From Jacaranda mimosifolia (lineage: Eukaryota > Streptophyta > Magnoliopsida > Lamiales > Bignoniaceae): DNA of 64,000 nucleotides. Positions 1 through 9,419 of the stretch are shown here, piece after piece. The notes beneath the pieces were generated by a model. It ran no database searches. It saw only the letters and a list, made by a program, of their open reading frames with translations, and was not told the DNA's origin. The translations under genes and the position numbers were made by a program. How positions within the stretch are numbered: the first letter of the stretch is position 1; the number at the start of each line of letters is the position of its first letter. The DNA lies in assembly GCA_018894105.1 (NCBI GenBank), contig CM032117.1:29430501-29494500 (forward strand). Direction: 5' to 3'.

Positions 1-83
1 CACTTTTCTTTTTCTTCTTATTTTTTCACTTAATCTTTTTTTTTTCCTATTTTTTCTCTTCTCATCTTCTTCCTTTTTTTCTT

Positions 84-115
84 CCCCCCCCCCCCCACCC
101 CACCCCACCCCACCC
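84..115. repeat. C-rich tract (G-quadruplex/i-motif potential)
   Basis: A run of 13 C is followed by four short C blocks (3-4 C) separated by single A. The minus strand therefore has five G blocks with one-base loops, a strong quadruplex pattern. It lies in a 180-bp pyrimidine-rich stretch (1-180) where I see no gene. Confidence 0.8.
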
Positions 116-189
116 AATTCTTTCTTCTTTAACACACTTCTCCTCCTCACAATACTCTCTAGGGCTCAATTCATTTCTTTTGCTCTATG

Positions 190-798
190 TACCACCCCAA
201 CACTCATGCTTGCTCTCATTGGGAAGGAAATTTTTTGTCATTTCAGAAGAATATTTGTTCATTTCTATATGACTTTTCTTCTGAAATGACTAATCTTTTT
301 TTTTTCTTATTTCCATTTTGAAAGGTATGCCTACATGCCAGTTTCAATTCTAATTTTATATTTTAATTTCTTTATTAAAAAAGTTAAACCAACAAGAGGC
401 GTGGCTACAATCCACGCCTCTTGTGTACCACCCCAACACTCACATATATAATACATGAGTGTTGGCCAACAACTCATACTCATGCTTGCTGACTCATTAG
501 GAAGGAAATTATGAATCAACTTTTTGTCATTTCAGAAAAGTAATCATTCATTTCTAATTGACTACTCTTGCTCATTGAGAAAGAAAATTTTCCTTCCCAA
601 TGGGTCTTTTTTTCTTTTTTTATATTTCAGAAGAGTAGTCATTCATTTCAGAATGACTAGTCTTCTAAAATGACTAATCTTTTTTTTTTTGTTCCTCATT
701 TCTATGTTGAGGGGTGTGCCTATATGTCAATTTTAATTTTATATTTGATATTTAAATTTTTCAATTTTTTGTTAAAAGAAAAACCAACAAGAGGCGTG
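190..798. repeat. Two diverged direct repeat units carrying a GAGGCGTGG hairpin
   Basis: Two units (about 190-404 and 425-798) share, in order: ACCACCCCAACACTCA, a GGAAGGAAATT block, TTTTGTCATTTCAGAA, GAAATGACTAATC-like text with a poly-T run, a GTGTGCCTA-like block, and a terminal CCAACAAGAGGCGTG. The second unit is longer because of internal partial copies of the ATTTCAGAA/AATGACTA segment. No coding potential is seen. Confidence 0.7.
393..423. repeat. Perfect 12-bp hairpin
   Basis: CAAGAGGCGTGG at 393-404 is exactly complementary to 412-423, with a 7-nt loop. The same half-motif recurs at 787-798 and near 1711-1719. A related 16-bp hairpin lies at 1747-1785. Confidence 0.85.
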
Positions 799-1440
799 CA
801 CTACAAGAAAAATAGCCTTTAGTGGCACTAACTTAGCGACACTTTATAAAGTAATGCCAAATAAAAGTAATGTAGTGGCAATTACGAAAAATGTCACTAT
901 ACAATAATATTTAGTGACATTTGATTGAAAATGCCACCATAAATGTATTTTAAAGGCACTTAATTAGTGTCACTAATTCTTTTTCTTAAAATGCCACTCA
1001 TAGTTATTTATAATGTCATTTAAAAAAAATATCATAAAGAATCGAGTGGCATTCATTTGGTGGCATTTTATAATACAATGACACAATATACTATTATAGT
1101 GATATTTGTTAAAAAATGACACTGAATGTAATATTTTGTGGTGTTTAATTAATAAATGTCAAATAAAATAGTGACATTTGATTAAACATGCCAACATAAA
1201 TAGGTTTTAAAGGCAATTAACTAAGTGTCATCAATTATTATTAAAAATGGTACTTATATCTTGTTATAGCGTCATTTTGTAGAAAATGTCACAACATATT
1301 TAATTACACTAACTTAATCAAATTTTACAATATAGTGACACAATAAAACAATATGGTGATAATTATAAAAAATGTCACTATAATATCATATATAGTGGGA
1401 TTTGACATGACAACATAATTAATTCAATAGGCACTTAATT
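799..1440. mobile_element. CACTA (En/Spm-type) transposon, left end, truncated
   Basis: The stretch opens with CACTACAAGAAAAATA, the classic plant CACTA terminal motif. GTG lies directly before it and may be half of the usual 3-bp target duplication. Short subterminal repeats follow in both orientations (variants of AGTGGCATTT and AAATGCCACT) up to about 1440, as is usual for this superfamily. A matching right end (CTTGTAGTG) was not found, and no transposase is present. The element is therefore a deletion derivative or lost its right end. Confidence 0.75.
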
Positions 1441-1746
1441 AATGTTCTTGCCAATGGTGATATCTATCATGCTAAGTACTGGGGACTACAGTGCATCAAA
1501 TCGTGAGGAATATAAGATATTGTCAATTGTGAGGAATATAAAGGACTATAAGGTTCTTTCCAATGGTGATATGTACAGTGTTTTTTGTTTTTTGTTGCAA
1601 AGATTACCTTCCAATATTCCACCAGAAATCACTTATTATTTCTTTTAAAAATTATTTTATACCTCTTGTGCTTTTTGGTTTAATATATATATATACATGC
1701 GCCAACAGGAGGCGTGGCTTATGGCATTCAAAAAAATGAATAGCGA
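1441..1746. other. No recognisable gene
   Basis: The short open frame at 1442-1648 shows no family features. It contains a partial internal duplication: AATGGTGATAT recurs about 110 bp apart, as does a GTGAGGAATATAA block. It probably belongs to the repeat/CACTA region. Confidence 0.5.
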
Positions 1747-1785
1747 AAATTAAGAGGTGTGGTTTGTAGCCACACCTCTTAATTT
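1747..1785. repeat. Perfect 16-bp hairpin related to 393-423
   Basis: AAATTAAGAGGTGTGG at 1747-1762 is exactly complementary to 1770-1785 around a 7-nt loop (TTTGTAG). The core AAGAGGYGTGG is shared with the hairpin at 393-423, so both probably derive from one repeat family. Confidence 0.8.
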
Positions 1786-3218
1786 GAAGTTAAAAAAAAA
1801 TAGAGATAAGATAAATCAACGCCTTACCATACTTTTACAAACTCTTCTCAACCCCGATAGTTTTGTAATTTTTTTTTTACTATATTTATATAAATTAGCT
1901 GCTAAAAGCTGGAAGCATGTTTTTAGAAGTGTTTTATTTATTTATTTATTTTTTGAGCAAAAAAATTCAATAGGAGATAGGATTTGTACTAATTTTAATC
2001 ATATTCAATCTCTTGGGTTGAGCTAGCCATTTCAATTGCTAAGTATTGTTGTTGTGTTGTGCTATCAACCCCAAAAACTAAGGCAAGGGTATGCTGTATG
2101 CATGCGTGTTACAGAAATTTCATCACTTATACATAAGACATTTACAAAGAGAAAACTGGTGTCATCTCCCTACTAATGAAATTTTATTACAGCACCACCA
2201 AACCTTTGACCAAGACTAATAGAAGGGGGCCGGGGGGCCTCATTGAAATGATCATATTATTTCTTAGCATGCTGACCGTTGAGGAACTCATGAGACTATG
2301 GAAAGATTTCAAGGCCAACTTGTTCCAAGAATTTAATAGCCTCTTGAAAACCAGAAGCTGCTGTTACCGAGAGATCTATTTACATCAACAACTTTTGCTA
2401 GGGTAGGCAGCCACTAGCTAAGCTCCGTCTATAATCTGAGAGGGAAGAGAAATAGCTGAATTGTGGTTGATTCCATTGCGTCCAACGGCCAATAGCATCT
2501 TCAATCTTAATTCTCAATATCAGCAATCAGCACCACATATTAATTAATTAATTAAGGGCAATCACAAGGCAGGCACACATTTAAAAAACAAGTGAATTAA
2601 TGTGATTGGCATACTTTGCAACCGCCAGCCAAGGGTGAGGAGACCTAACTTAAATGTCTAAGATCTCATATATATCCATAGGGCCTCTTCCTGAGGTTTA
2701 TTTTGGTTTTCACTAGGTTTGTTGGAAGCAACATCATCAGGACAAGAAGCCTTAGCAAAAAAAGACTAACATGTGTCATCTTGGTTTACACCTCAATTCT
2801 TCACCATTTGTAGCCTTTTTTTTTTAACCCCTTAATTACTAGGATTTATTACACTTTTTTTTTCCTGACCAAATTGGGATTTGGGGAAATGAGAGAGAAT
2901 TGGAGTTTTGGAAGATATTTTCCAACCCTTTTTTTTTTATTCTTTTTACTTCCCTTTTTTCTTCTTGTTCTGTTTTTACTCTAGTAAATATTTTCTTTTC
3001 TACTTCTCTTTCAAGAAGTGCTCTTTTTCTAACTAAAGGATGTGAATAAGTGGAAGCATTTCCCAATCATCTCCTTTTTCAAAACTACAAATTTTTGCAA
3101 ACCAATCAACCGAATGACAGACAAAGTGCTCTAAACAAATCAATATCCATTAATATGTTTTGCAAAACTTAAAATGTTGCAACTTGCAATGGAAAGAAAG
3201 AAATTCTATAAATTTAAA
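1786..3218. other. AT-rich spacer, no gene seen
   Basis: Only short open frames without recognisable domains occur here. Poly-T runs and simple AT sequence dominate. No element ends are recognised. Confidence 0.6.
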
Positions 3219-3597
3219 AGGTGTTTAGGTGAGTTTATAAGTTCTTTAAAATATTTTATAAGATGTTTGAAAACTTATAAAATAAGAAAAAGTGATTAGT
3301 AATTTTTTTCTGAAAAAGAGTTTATAAGTTCCTAAAATAAAATACTAAGATCTTATAAGTTCTTTTTAGAAAAAGTAAAGAATTCCCAAAAAAAATTAGT
3401 AAGATCCCTTAATTTTTAATCATATTGATTACAAAATTGACATTACTCGTATTTATAAACTCCAAGATTTTATTTAATTCAAATACTTTATGAACTTATT
3501 TTGGGAAAAAAAAAATTAGAATCTTATGAGTTCTAAAAGTATTTTATAAGATATAACAGTTTATAAGACATTTTAAATAAATTTAGCGAAATACCCT
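3219..3597. mobile_element. Possible MITE with TTATAAG repeats
   Basis: The left end AGGTGTTTAGGTGAGTTTAT and the reverse complement of the right end (AGGGTATTTCGCTAAATTTA) are loosely similar. The interior is made of repeated TTATAAGTTCT and its complement. This resembles AT-rich hAT-like MITEs, but I cannot fix a target duplication. Confidence 0.4.
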
Positions 3598-4679
3598 CTT
3601 TAAATTAATCTAAATAAAAAAACCCTAAAAGCACTTACGAATTTTCCCGAATCCACCTTGCAACATACTCAATTGCCTTCCCCTCTGCTGGTCAACCATT
3701 CTCATCTCCTATTAGAAAAGTTTTTCTTTTGGTGGAACTTGTCATCAATATTTTCCAAGTCAATCACCTTAGACCTTGTGTTTGAATTGACTTGATATAT
3801 ATATTCAGCATCCTCTCAGTGGCTAGCACTATAAATCCTCAATTTTTTTTTCAAAGTAGCCAACCTACGCTTCTTTGGCCACCCAATTAATTCCTCACAC
3901 TTTGCTGGATTTCATTAAGTCTTTGGATGCTACCGCTCCCACCCTTCAAAAGTTCAAACCGTCTTACTTCTCCACATTCCTAGCAACCCACCCGCACTAC
4001 CTATAGTTCTTCGATCGATCAAGGGAGGGGAGGGGAGGGGGAGCGGCGCCGAATACTCAAACCTCTAGATGGATATGCTCATCTAGTAAGGCTTTTCAAT
4101 ATCTCGAATGTTTCAAAAAATTCTTCATAATAGTGGGATAGAAAAGGACTCATGAGGAGTTAGTTGACTTCTCGCCCCACGTCCTTGTGGAAACACACAA
4201 GTTTGCACCTCGCAACAAATAATAAAGTTATCAGAGAGTGTTAATTCTTCATTCCTCATTACTATTAATTTTAATGTCAAATTAATAGAAGACTTAACAA
4301 ATATTTTTCTTGCTTAAAAATCCCTTTATCTATTGAGGAAAATTTAGAATTACATGAACATGAGTTGAAGAATTGCAAAAAAGGTCAACTTGGAGCCCAT
4401 AGGCTTAGGTACGAGTTTAGTGATGCTGTCTTCGTGAGTTTGTCTTTCTATTTTACAGAAGTTCATGCCCTCACTCGCCTAGAAAAAGAAGTCTAGAGAG
4501 CTAAGTTGGCAGGAAAGTTGACATGGTTTATTGTGATTTAATTAAGGATAGGCAAAAGAATCTTTTTATTTATTCTATTTACTTTTTTTTTAGAAGACTT
4601 TATTATCCAATATAAATAGGTCTTTCAAATATTTAGTTAGGATTCTAATTTTGATTTTTTGATTGGAATGCAGAGAAAA
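3598..4679. other. Gene-free stretch with a G4 motif
   Basis: No coding region or element ends are recognised. The only notable item is the G-rich run at 4023-4041. Confidence 0.55.
4023..4041 (+). other. G-quadruplex motif
   Basis: GGGAGGGGAGGGGAGGGGG has four runs of at least three G with one-base loops. This is a canonical intramolecular quadruplex pattern in otherwise AT-rich DNA. Confidence 0.8.
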
Positions 4680-4862
4680 TGTTACAATTGGTGAGGCCCA
4701 ATTCTCAAGAGAAGTTAGTTGAAGCCTAATTAACCAATACTTTAAATTAATGTGAAGTTCAATTCATAAATAAAATATAATCCATTAATTTACTAAAAAT
4801 TTGGTCAAGCCTGAAAAAGAAATTGGTTAAGCACAATAAACTAACTAAAGTGACATCAATAT
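4680..4862. repeat. Degenerate array, left part (interrupted by the MULE)
   Basis: Degenerate copies of a motif like GAAGCCTAATTAACCAAT...TTAAATTAATGTGAAGTTCAATTC...CTAAAAATTTGGTCAAG. The same motif family continues at 9420-10790 on the other side of the MULE, so the array was split by that insertion. Confidence 0.65.
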
Positions 4863-5009
4863 AGGAAAATTGCACTTTTGGTCCCATTGGATAGGGCATG
4901 TTGCACTTTTGGTACCAAACTTTTAGGGGTTGACACATGTAGGACCAAATGTTACAATTTTTGGACACTTTTGAGACACCACCCAACTTGCCGTCCAAAA
5001 GTTAACGGG
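4863..5009 (+). repeat. MULE left terminal inverted repeat
   Basis: It matches the reverse complement of 9284-9419 over most of its length, including TTGCACTTTTGGTCCCATT, GATAGGGCATGTTGCAC, TAGGACCAAATGTTACA and CCAAAAGTTAA. A few substitutions and small indels separate the ends, so the insertion is not recent. Confidence 0.88.
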
Positions 5010-5559
5010 AAGTGAATGTGTGTCGCATGTGCTTCTCTGGCAACAGCCAGTTTTGCGCGATTGATTACACACACATGTTGAAGTACGTGAATGTAAATTT
5101 AACATAGCAAAACCCCCAAATCGATCCAAAAAGCCCCAAACCACCTTCAATCAAGAAAAATCCCTAAGAATTTCCTCTATAAAATTGAGATCGACTTTCA
5201 CCTCCCATTGCAATGGCTCCAAGAATTCCTTCAATGCCATTGAAGGATTGTTTAAAAGAAGGATTTTACAAAACGTTCGTGCAGAATCCTAAATGGAACG
5301 ATTATGGAAACCCCAAATATGGTCAGAAATCCCCATCATCATTTTTAAACCCATTTCTTACTTAGTTTAATCACAAAGTATGTCGTTGTAATGTGTTAAA
5401 AATGAACCTTTTGAAGTAATGAACTATTTTTTTGTTCTGCATTATCTGTTTAAAGGGGACATAGAGGGGCCTAATGTTGCTTTATCCTATTAACGTGGTC
5501 CCTTTTTTGTTTTAAATTTCTTAATGTTTGTTTTTGGAAAAAAATTGTGAGGTAAAAAG

Positions 5560-6364
5560 AGCCTATTCATTACAGTAAGGTTCCACCATAGGGGTGAGAT
5601 GATATTTGAACCAAATGCCCAGTATATTGGAGGCCAAGTAAGCATTTCTGATTATGTGAATGCTGAGAAAATGTCAATCGAGTATTTAGATACAATGAGT
5701 ACAGCATTGGGGTATATAGGGGATAAGAAATACAACTAGGTTACTAAGAACAAGTTTAGAAAAGTTACCTATCAAACAGATATTTTGTTGTTACTGTATA
5801 ACTATGGCTATACTAAGGAACGTGTGATGTATATTGATGGTGAAAGGGATGTGAATTATGTTGGACATTTTCAAAGACCAATAGCCAAGAATGATAAAAA
5901 ATTTGGGGGTCCATTGGGAAGAAATACAGAACAAAGCCCACAATCAATAGACAGTGAAGCTATACCCTCTGCCTTGAGCCCATAAAGATGCCCATAATTA
6001 ATTGAGCCCACTCCACAATCTGTACCGAGCCCACAAATAAATAGTCCCACTACAACTTCCGCCCTTAGCCCACAAAGAAGCCCAAAATTAAATGATCCCA
6101 CTACACAATCCATCCTTAGCCCCCAAAGAAGCCCAAAAAGAGGTTCTCCCACTACACATTCTATCATTAGCCCACAAAGAAACCCAGCAAAAATTAATCC
6201 CACTACACCTTCTACCCTTAGCCCACAAAGAAGCCCATAATTAAGCCCTAAGACTTGTTTAGATCCTGATCCAATACTTAAGCCTACTTCAGATTGTGCC
6301 CATAAGCCCACAAATGATGAAGATCATATTTTAGACCCTATACCACAATTAGCTAAGCTAGAAT
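5560..6364 (+). pseudogene. mudrA-like transposase N-terminal remnant (PB1-like domain and Ser-Pro repeats)
   Basis: One reading frame runs across this stretch with a few stops. Its start, FHHRGEMIFEPNAQYIGG then VSISDYVNAEKMSIEYLD and ALGYIGDKKY, matches the layout of the PB1-like domain at the N terminus of many plant MULE transposases: a short strand with H-H-G, a Y-x-G-G motif, then L-G-Y. A low-complexity part follows with about six degenerate copies of SPQRSP separated by PTT, ending near IPQLAKLE. A possible upstream exon begins with ATG at 5213 (MAPRIPSMPLKD). The frame is broken by stops near 5738, 5983 and 6238. The transposase core expected next is missing; a segment shared with a gypsy derivative sits there instead. 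Confidence 0.7.
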
Positions 6365-7098
6365 GAGCAATAGCTAGCTTAGGCTACTAAAGGAGCATGA
6401 TCTTTGAAGGTAAATATGTGAAAGAGGTGAGAGTAGAGAGAAATTTAAGAGTCTTGATGCCGGAAAGATCTTCATCAATACTACCCATGAGGAAGTTGTC
6501 AAGGAGTCTAGGAGTTTCTAATGAATTTATTGAATTAGTAAAAAAGGAGGCGATGGTGATTTATGAGCAAACTTTTTAAAGTTGTCATCGCATTCTGTGT
6601 GGACCTTATGATACTTTGAAGAAGATTTGTTGATGCCGGATCCTATCATCCCAGTCAATATTGTTTCCAGAGAGTCTAAGAAAGGCCCTGATAATATAGT
6701 GGAGTTTACAGTTAGAAATGAAAACATATAGTTAAGATAGCCATAGTAAGTTGTATTTTATCTCTAGAAAGTTGTTTAGTATTTTTCCTTTCGTATTGAT
6801 GTTCTCCTTTAAAGGTTAAGTATTAGCTGGATGTCTTGATATTTTTCTCATTTGACTGCAATAAAAAAAAAATCTTTATGTTTATTGTTTCTCCAAGCAA
6901 GTATATAGTTAATAATATGGCTTATTGACATTGTATACTCAAACTTCAAGAATTTAGTAATAAGAGGTATCAAATCATGAACGTAAGTGTTAGAAAAAAA
7001 ATGCACTATGAGTGTTCACATGAAATGTTAGATTTAGATAAGCAAACAAAGTGCCAAGGTTGAGTGTTGGTGTTAGGGCGCGGGTGTTGTGCTGGGGG
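6365..7098 (+). repeat. 0.73-kb segment duplicated at 16117-16860
   Basis: The two copies are collinear with scattered substitutions. They share KEVRVxRNLRVLM, RKLSRSLGVSNEF and EDLLMxDPxI in translation, then a non-coding stretch (AGTTAAGATAGCCATAGT, GTTCTCCTTTA, AAGCAAACAAAGTGCCAAG). In the 16-kb copy the segment is continuous with the antisense gag-like ORF of a gypsy derivative. The copy here, between the two ends of a mudrA gene, is thus best read as DNA acquired by the MULE or inserted in it. Confidence 0.8.
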
Positions 7099-7154
7099 AA
7101 GAAAGGGGTAAAGGGCCAGAGGAAGGCATCATTCAAAATGAGAAAGTAATCATT

Positions 7155-7710
7155 CAAAGTTAGGTGCCACTACTATGGAGTGGAAGGGCATAATCAAAAG
7201 GGTTGTGGGAAGAAAAAGATAGAGGTTGGGGCTGTTAATTCAAGTGAAAGGCAAGAGACATCATAATCCACTAGTAGGATGGCACAAACCAAGCTAACTG
7301 TAAGATTTTGTGTTGTCACTATTAATTTTATTAGTAAGCTAATGTTAAATAAAACTATTATAATTCTAAGTTTTGTATCTCAATGTGCAGGCTAGAAAGA
7401 GGACCTCAAACTTAGCAGCAACTCAGTCAACACAATCTAATGTGACAGTAAGGTGTTCAGTTTTTATTTTTTTACACTGTGATATTTTATTTTGTATAAT
7501 TTTTATATTAATTATTTTAAATTTAGATGCAATCTTTAAAAAGAAAGGAGAAGTGGATCTTAACCAACAATCTAATGTGTTTGAAGTATCTAAAAATGCA
7601 ATACCAGTAAATGTCCATGGAGGCTAGACATTTGTGACATTGAAGAACTTGGGTGCAGCTATGGCAGGAAGTAAGAAGAAGAATACGAAGGGGCCAATCA
7701 AAAGCTAAAT
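7155..7710 (+). pseudogene. mudrA-like transposase C-terminal remnant (CCHC knuckle)
   Basis: TGC at 7171 opens CHYYGVEGHNQKGC, a zinc knuckle in which the second cysteine (C-x2-C) has become tyrosine. A Lys-rich stretch (GKKKIEVG) and a Ser/Thr/Gln tail (KRTSNLAATQSTQSN) follow, as is usual at the C terminus of plant MULE transposases. A putative intron separates these parts, and the tail resumes as LKNLGAAMAGSKKK with a stop near 7707. It is the downstream partner of the remnant at 5560-6364, with the catalytic region between them lost. Confidence 0.65.
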
Positions 7711-7859
7711 CTTGAATTAATTGAACCTTGATTGATGATAAATTGATTGTATGTCATTTTGAAGAAACTGATGGATTGGTAAGTATTGGATTTTGGACAA
7801 TTATTGGAGTTTTTTTTAGTAAATTTGGACTTGAGTTGAACTTAATTTGGGAGTTATAG

Positions 7860-8375
7860 TGGTTGTAGTTAGGTAAATTTTGGAGTTGTATATATGGAAA
7901 ATTGGATGGTGAAATGGACCTAACTTGCTTTAGGATGACTTGTCAATCAAATTTGGTCACTTTGACTTTGTTTTGATGCTCTATTTGAACATTTTCTACT
8001 TTTGAGTTGGTTTTGTGAATTTTGGAGTTGTATATATTGACAATTGGACTGTGGAATGGACTTGACTTGCCTTAGGTTGACTTTTCAATCAAATTTGGTC
8101 ACTTTGACTTCTTTTTTGCTTTGTTTGGACATGTTCTGCTTTTGAGTTACTTTGGCGAGTTTTGGAGTTGTATCTATTGAAAATTGGATTGTGGAATGGA
8201 CTTGAATTACTTTGGGTTGACTTTTCAATCAAATTTGGTCACTTTGACTTTGTTTTTTGCTTTGTTTGGACATTTTATGCTTTTAATGGACATCACTTGA
8301 TTTAGGTTGACTTTTCAAGAAATATTGGTCACTTTGACTTTCTTTTTAGTTTTGTTTGGACATGTTCTGTTTTAT
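7860..8375. repeat. 141-bp tandem repeat inside the MULE
   Basis: TTTGGAGTTGTAT recurs at about 7879, 8021 and 8161 (spacing 142 and 140), and a partial fourth copy lies at about 8285-8375. Each unit contains GGTTGACTTTTCAATCAAAT and TTTGGACATTTTCTGC-like text. It lies between the two convergent gene remnants. Confidence 0.8.
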
Positions 8376-8704
8376 TAAAAATTTGGCCATTTTTATATGC
8401 TAAGAGAACTCCACTTCTTTCATCATTTTAAAGGCCATTTCAACTTGCCAAAACAGGGGGCAATTCTATGTATATATAACCATAACTGTAATAAGCAATT
8501 ATAAACATTGATCCACCATACATTTCAAAATAAAGGGGTCATCCATCCATAACTAAAGAAGGTCATCACCAACTGCATTCAGTTTTGCACCATAACAAAA
8601 TAATGCCCTAACACAAAAACAAAATAAAAAACACAATAAAAGGCCCTAATATTCCAGATCCCCAAATAGAAAATTCCTTAAACCCTTTCATCCATCCATC
8701 CAAA

Positions 8705-9030
8705 CACTTTTAGAAATTCACCACTACCATCAAAATCACAATGAGGCAGACAACAATAATGACCAACATTTGAACCCTCCACTTCAACCCCGCAATCACA
8801 TCATCTTGAGCCCTCTGACGGCGTAGCAAACCTGGAATAATGACAGTAGCCCTTGAACATATTAGCGGGTCTACCCATATGAAAACCCGCATCCAATCCC
8901 ACCACCTCTACCTCTGCTCATTAAGCAAGTACATAAATAGCGCCCTGACTTGTCATTGGTCTAGGAAGTCTTGACCATCGCTATTTTGCTACAATAGCAT
9001 TCTATCGTAGCGCTAGTTGAATCTTCTGAG
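8705..9030 (-). pseudogene. GRF-type zinc-finger protein gene remnant carried by the MULE
   Basis: On the minus strand the text reads, with frame changes, ATIECYCSKIAMVKTS, then TNDKSGRYLCTC, then a glycine-rich stretch, then CGF (frame 1) or FIWVDPLICSRATVIIPGLL (frame 2). This is the plant GRF zinc finger: C-x-C, T-x2-T-N-x3-G-R, a third Cys, then C-x-F-x-WVDP-x-C and IPGLLRR. After RRQRAQDDVIAGLKWR comes a hydrophobic segment (LVIIVVCLIVILMVVV), a likely C-terminal membrane anchor often seen in small plant GRF proteins. The first half is in a different frame from the intact 60-codon end (8710-8892), so the gene is broken. It converges on the mudrA remnant and ends about 1 kb from it, inside the same inverted repeats. 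Confidence 0.7.
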
Positions 9031-9283
9031 GTTTGAGATATTGCTGCATGGTTCAGAATTTATATATTATTTTTTGGTCATGAAAATATGGGGTTTGGCG
9101 TTGATTTAAGAGAAAGAAGAAAATGAGATCTGCTGTTTTTTTCCAGGCTTTAATGAGGAAAAAGATAGAGGACGTGGGTTCTAGACTGTTTCCCTCCCTT
9201 TCCTTATGCACCTAAGCCACACACGTGTTGGTAGCTCCATTTTCAATTAAGTAACTGGGCGTTTGCGCTTCACACGCTACTTT

Positions 9284-9419
9284 CCATTAACTTTTGGAGG
9301 GCCCATTGGGCAATGTCCCAAAAGTGTTAAAAATGTAACATTTGGTCCTACATATGCAAACTATGGTACCAAAAGTGCAACATGCCCTATCTAATGGGAC
9401 CAAAAGTGCAATTTTCCCT
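9284..9419 (-). repeat. MULE right terminal inverted repeat
   Basis: Reverse-complement partner of 4863-5009. It ends ...TGCAATTTTCCCT, directly followed by ATCAATAT, the duplicated target. Confidence 0.88.

Larger units (their letters stand above)
4863..9419. mobile_element. Mutator-like element (MULE) with long terminal inverted repeats
   Basis: The two ends are inverted repeats of about 140 bp (4863-5009 and 9284-9419) starting A(G)GGAAAATTGCACTTTTGG. The direct flank is ATCAATAT at 4855-4862 and 9420-9427, which fits the 8-11-bp target duplication of MULEs. Inside, in order, are a PB1-like N-terminal transposase remnant (+), a 0.7-kb segment shared with the gypsy derivative at 16.1 kb, a CCHC-knuckle C-terminal remnant (+), a 141-bp tandem repeat, and a GRF-zinc-finger gene remnant (-). 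The DDE catalytic domain is absent, so it cannot move on its own. Confidence 0.88.

Noticed and set aside
5871..6311. 146-codon minus-strand open frame rich in Gly/Leu/Val
   Set aside because: It is the antisense of the Ser-Pro-Gln-Arg repeats in the mudrA remnant. Its repetitiveness is fully explained by the plus-strand repeats, and it has no family features.
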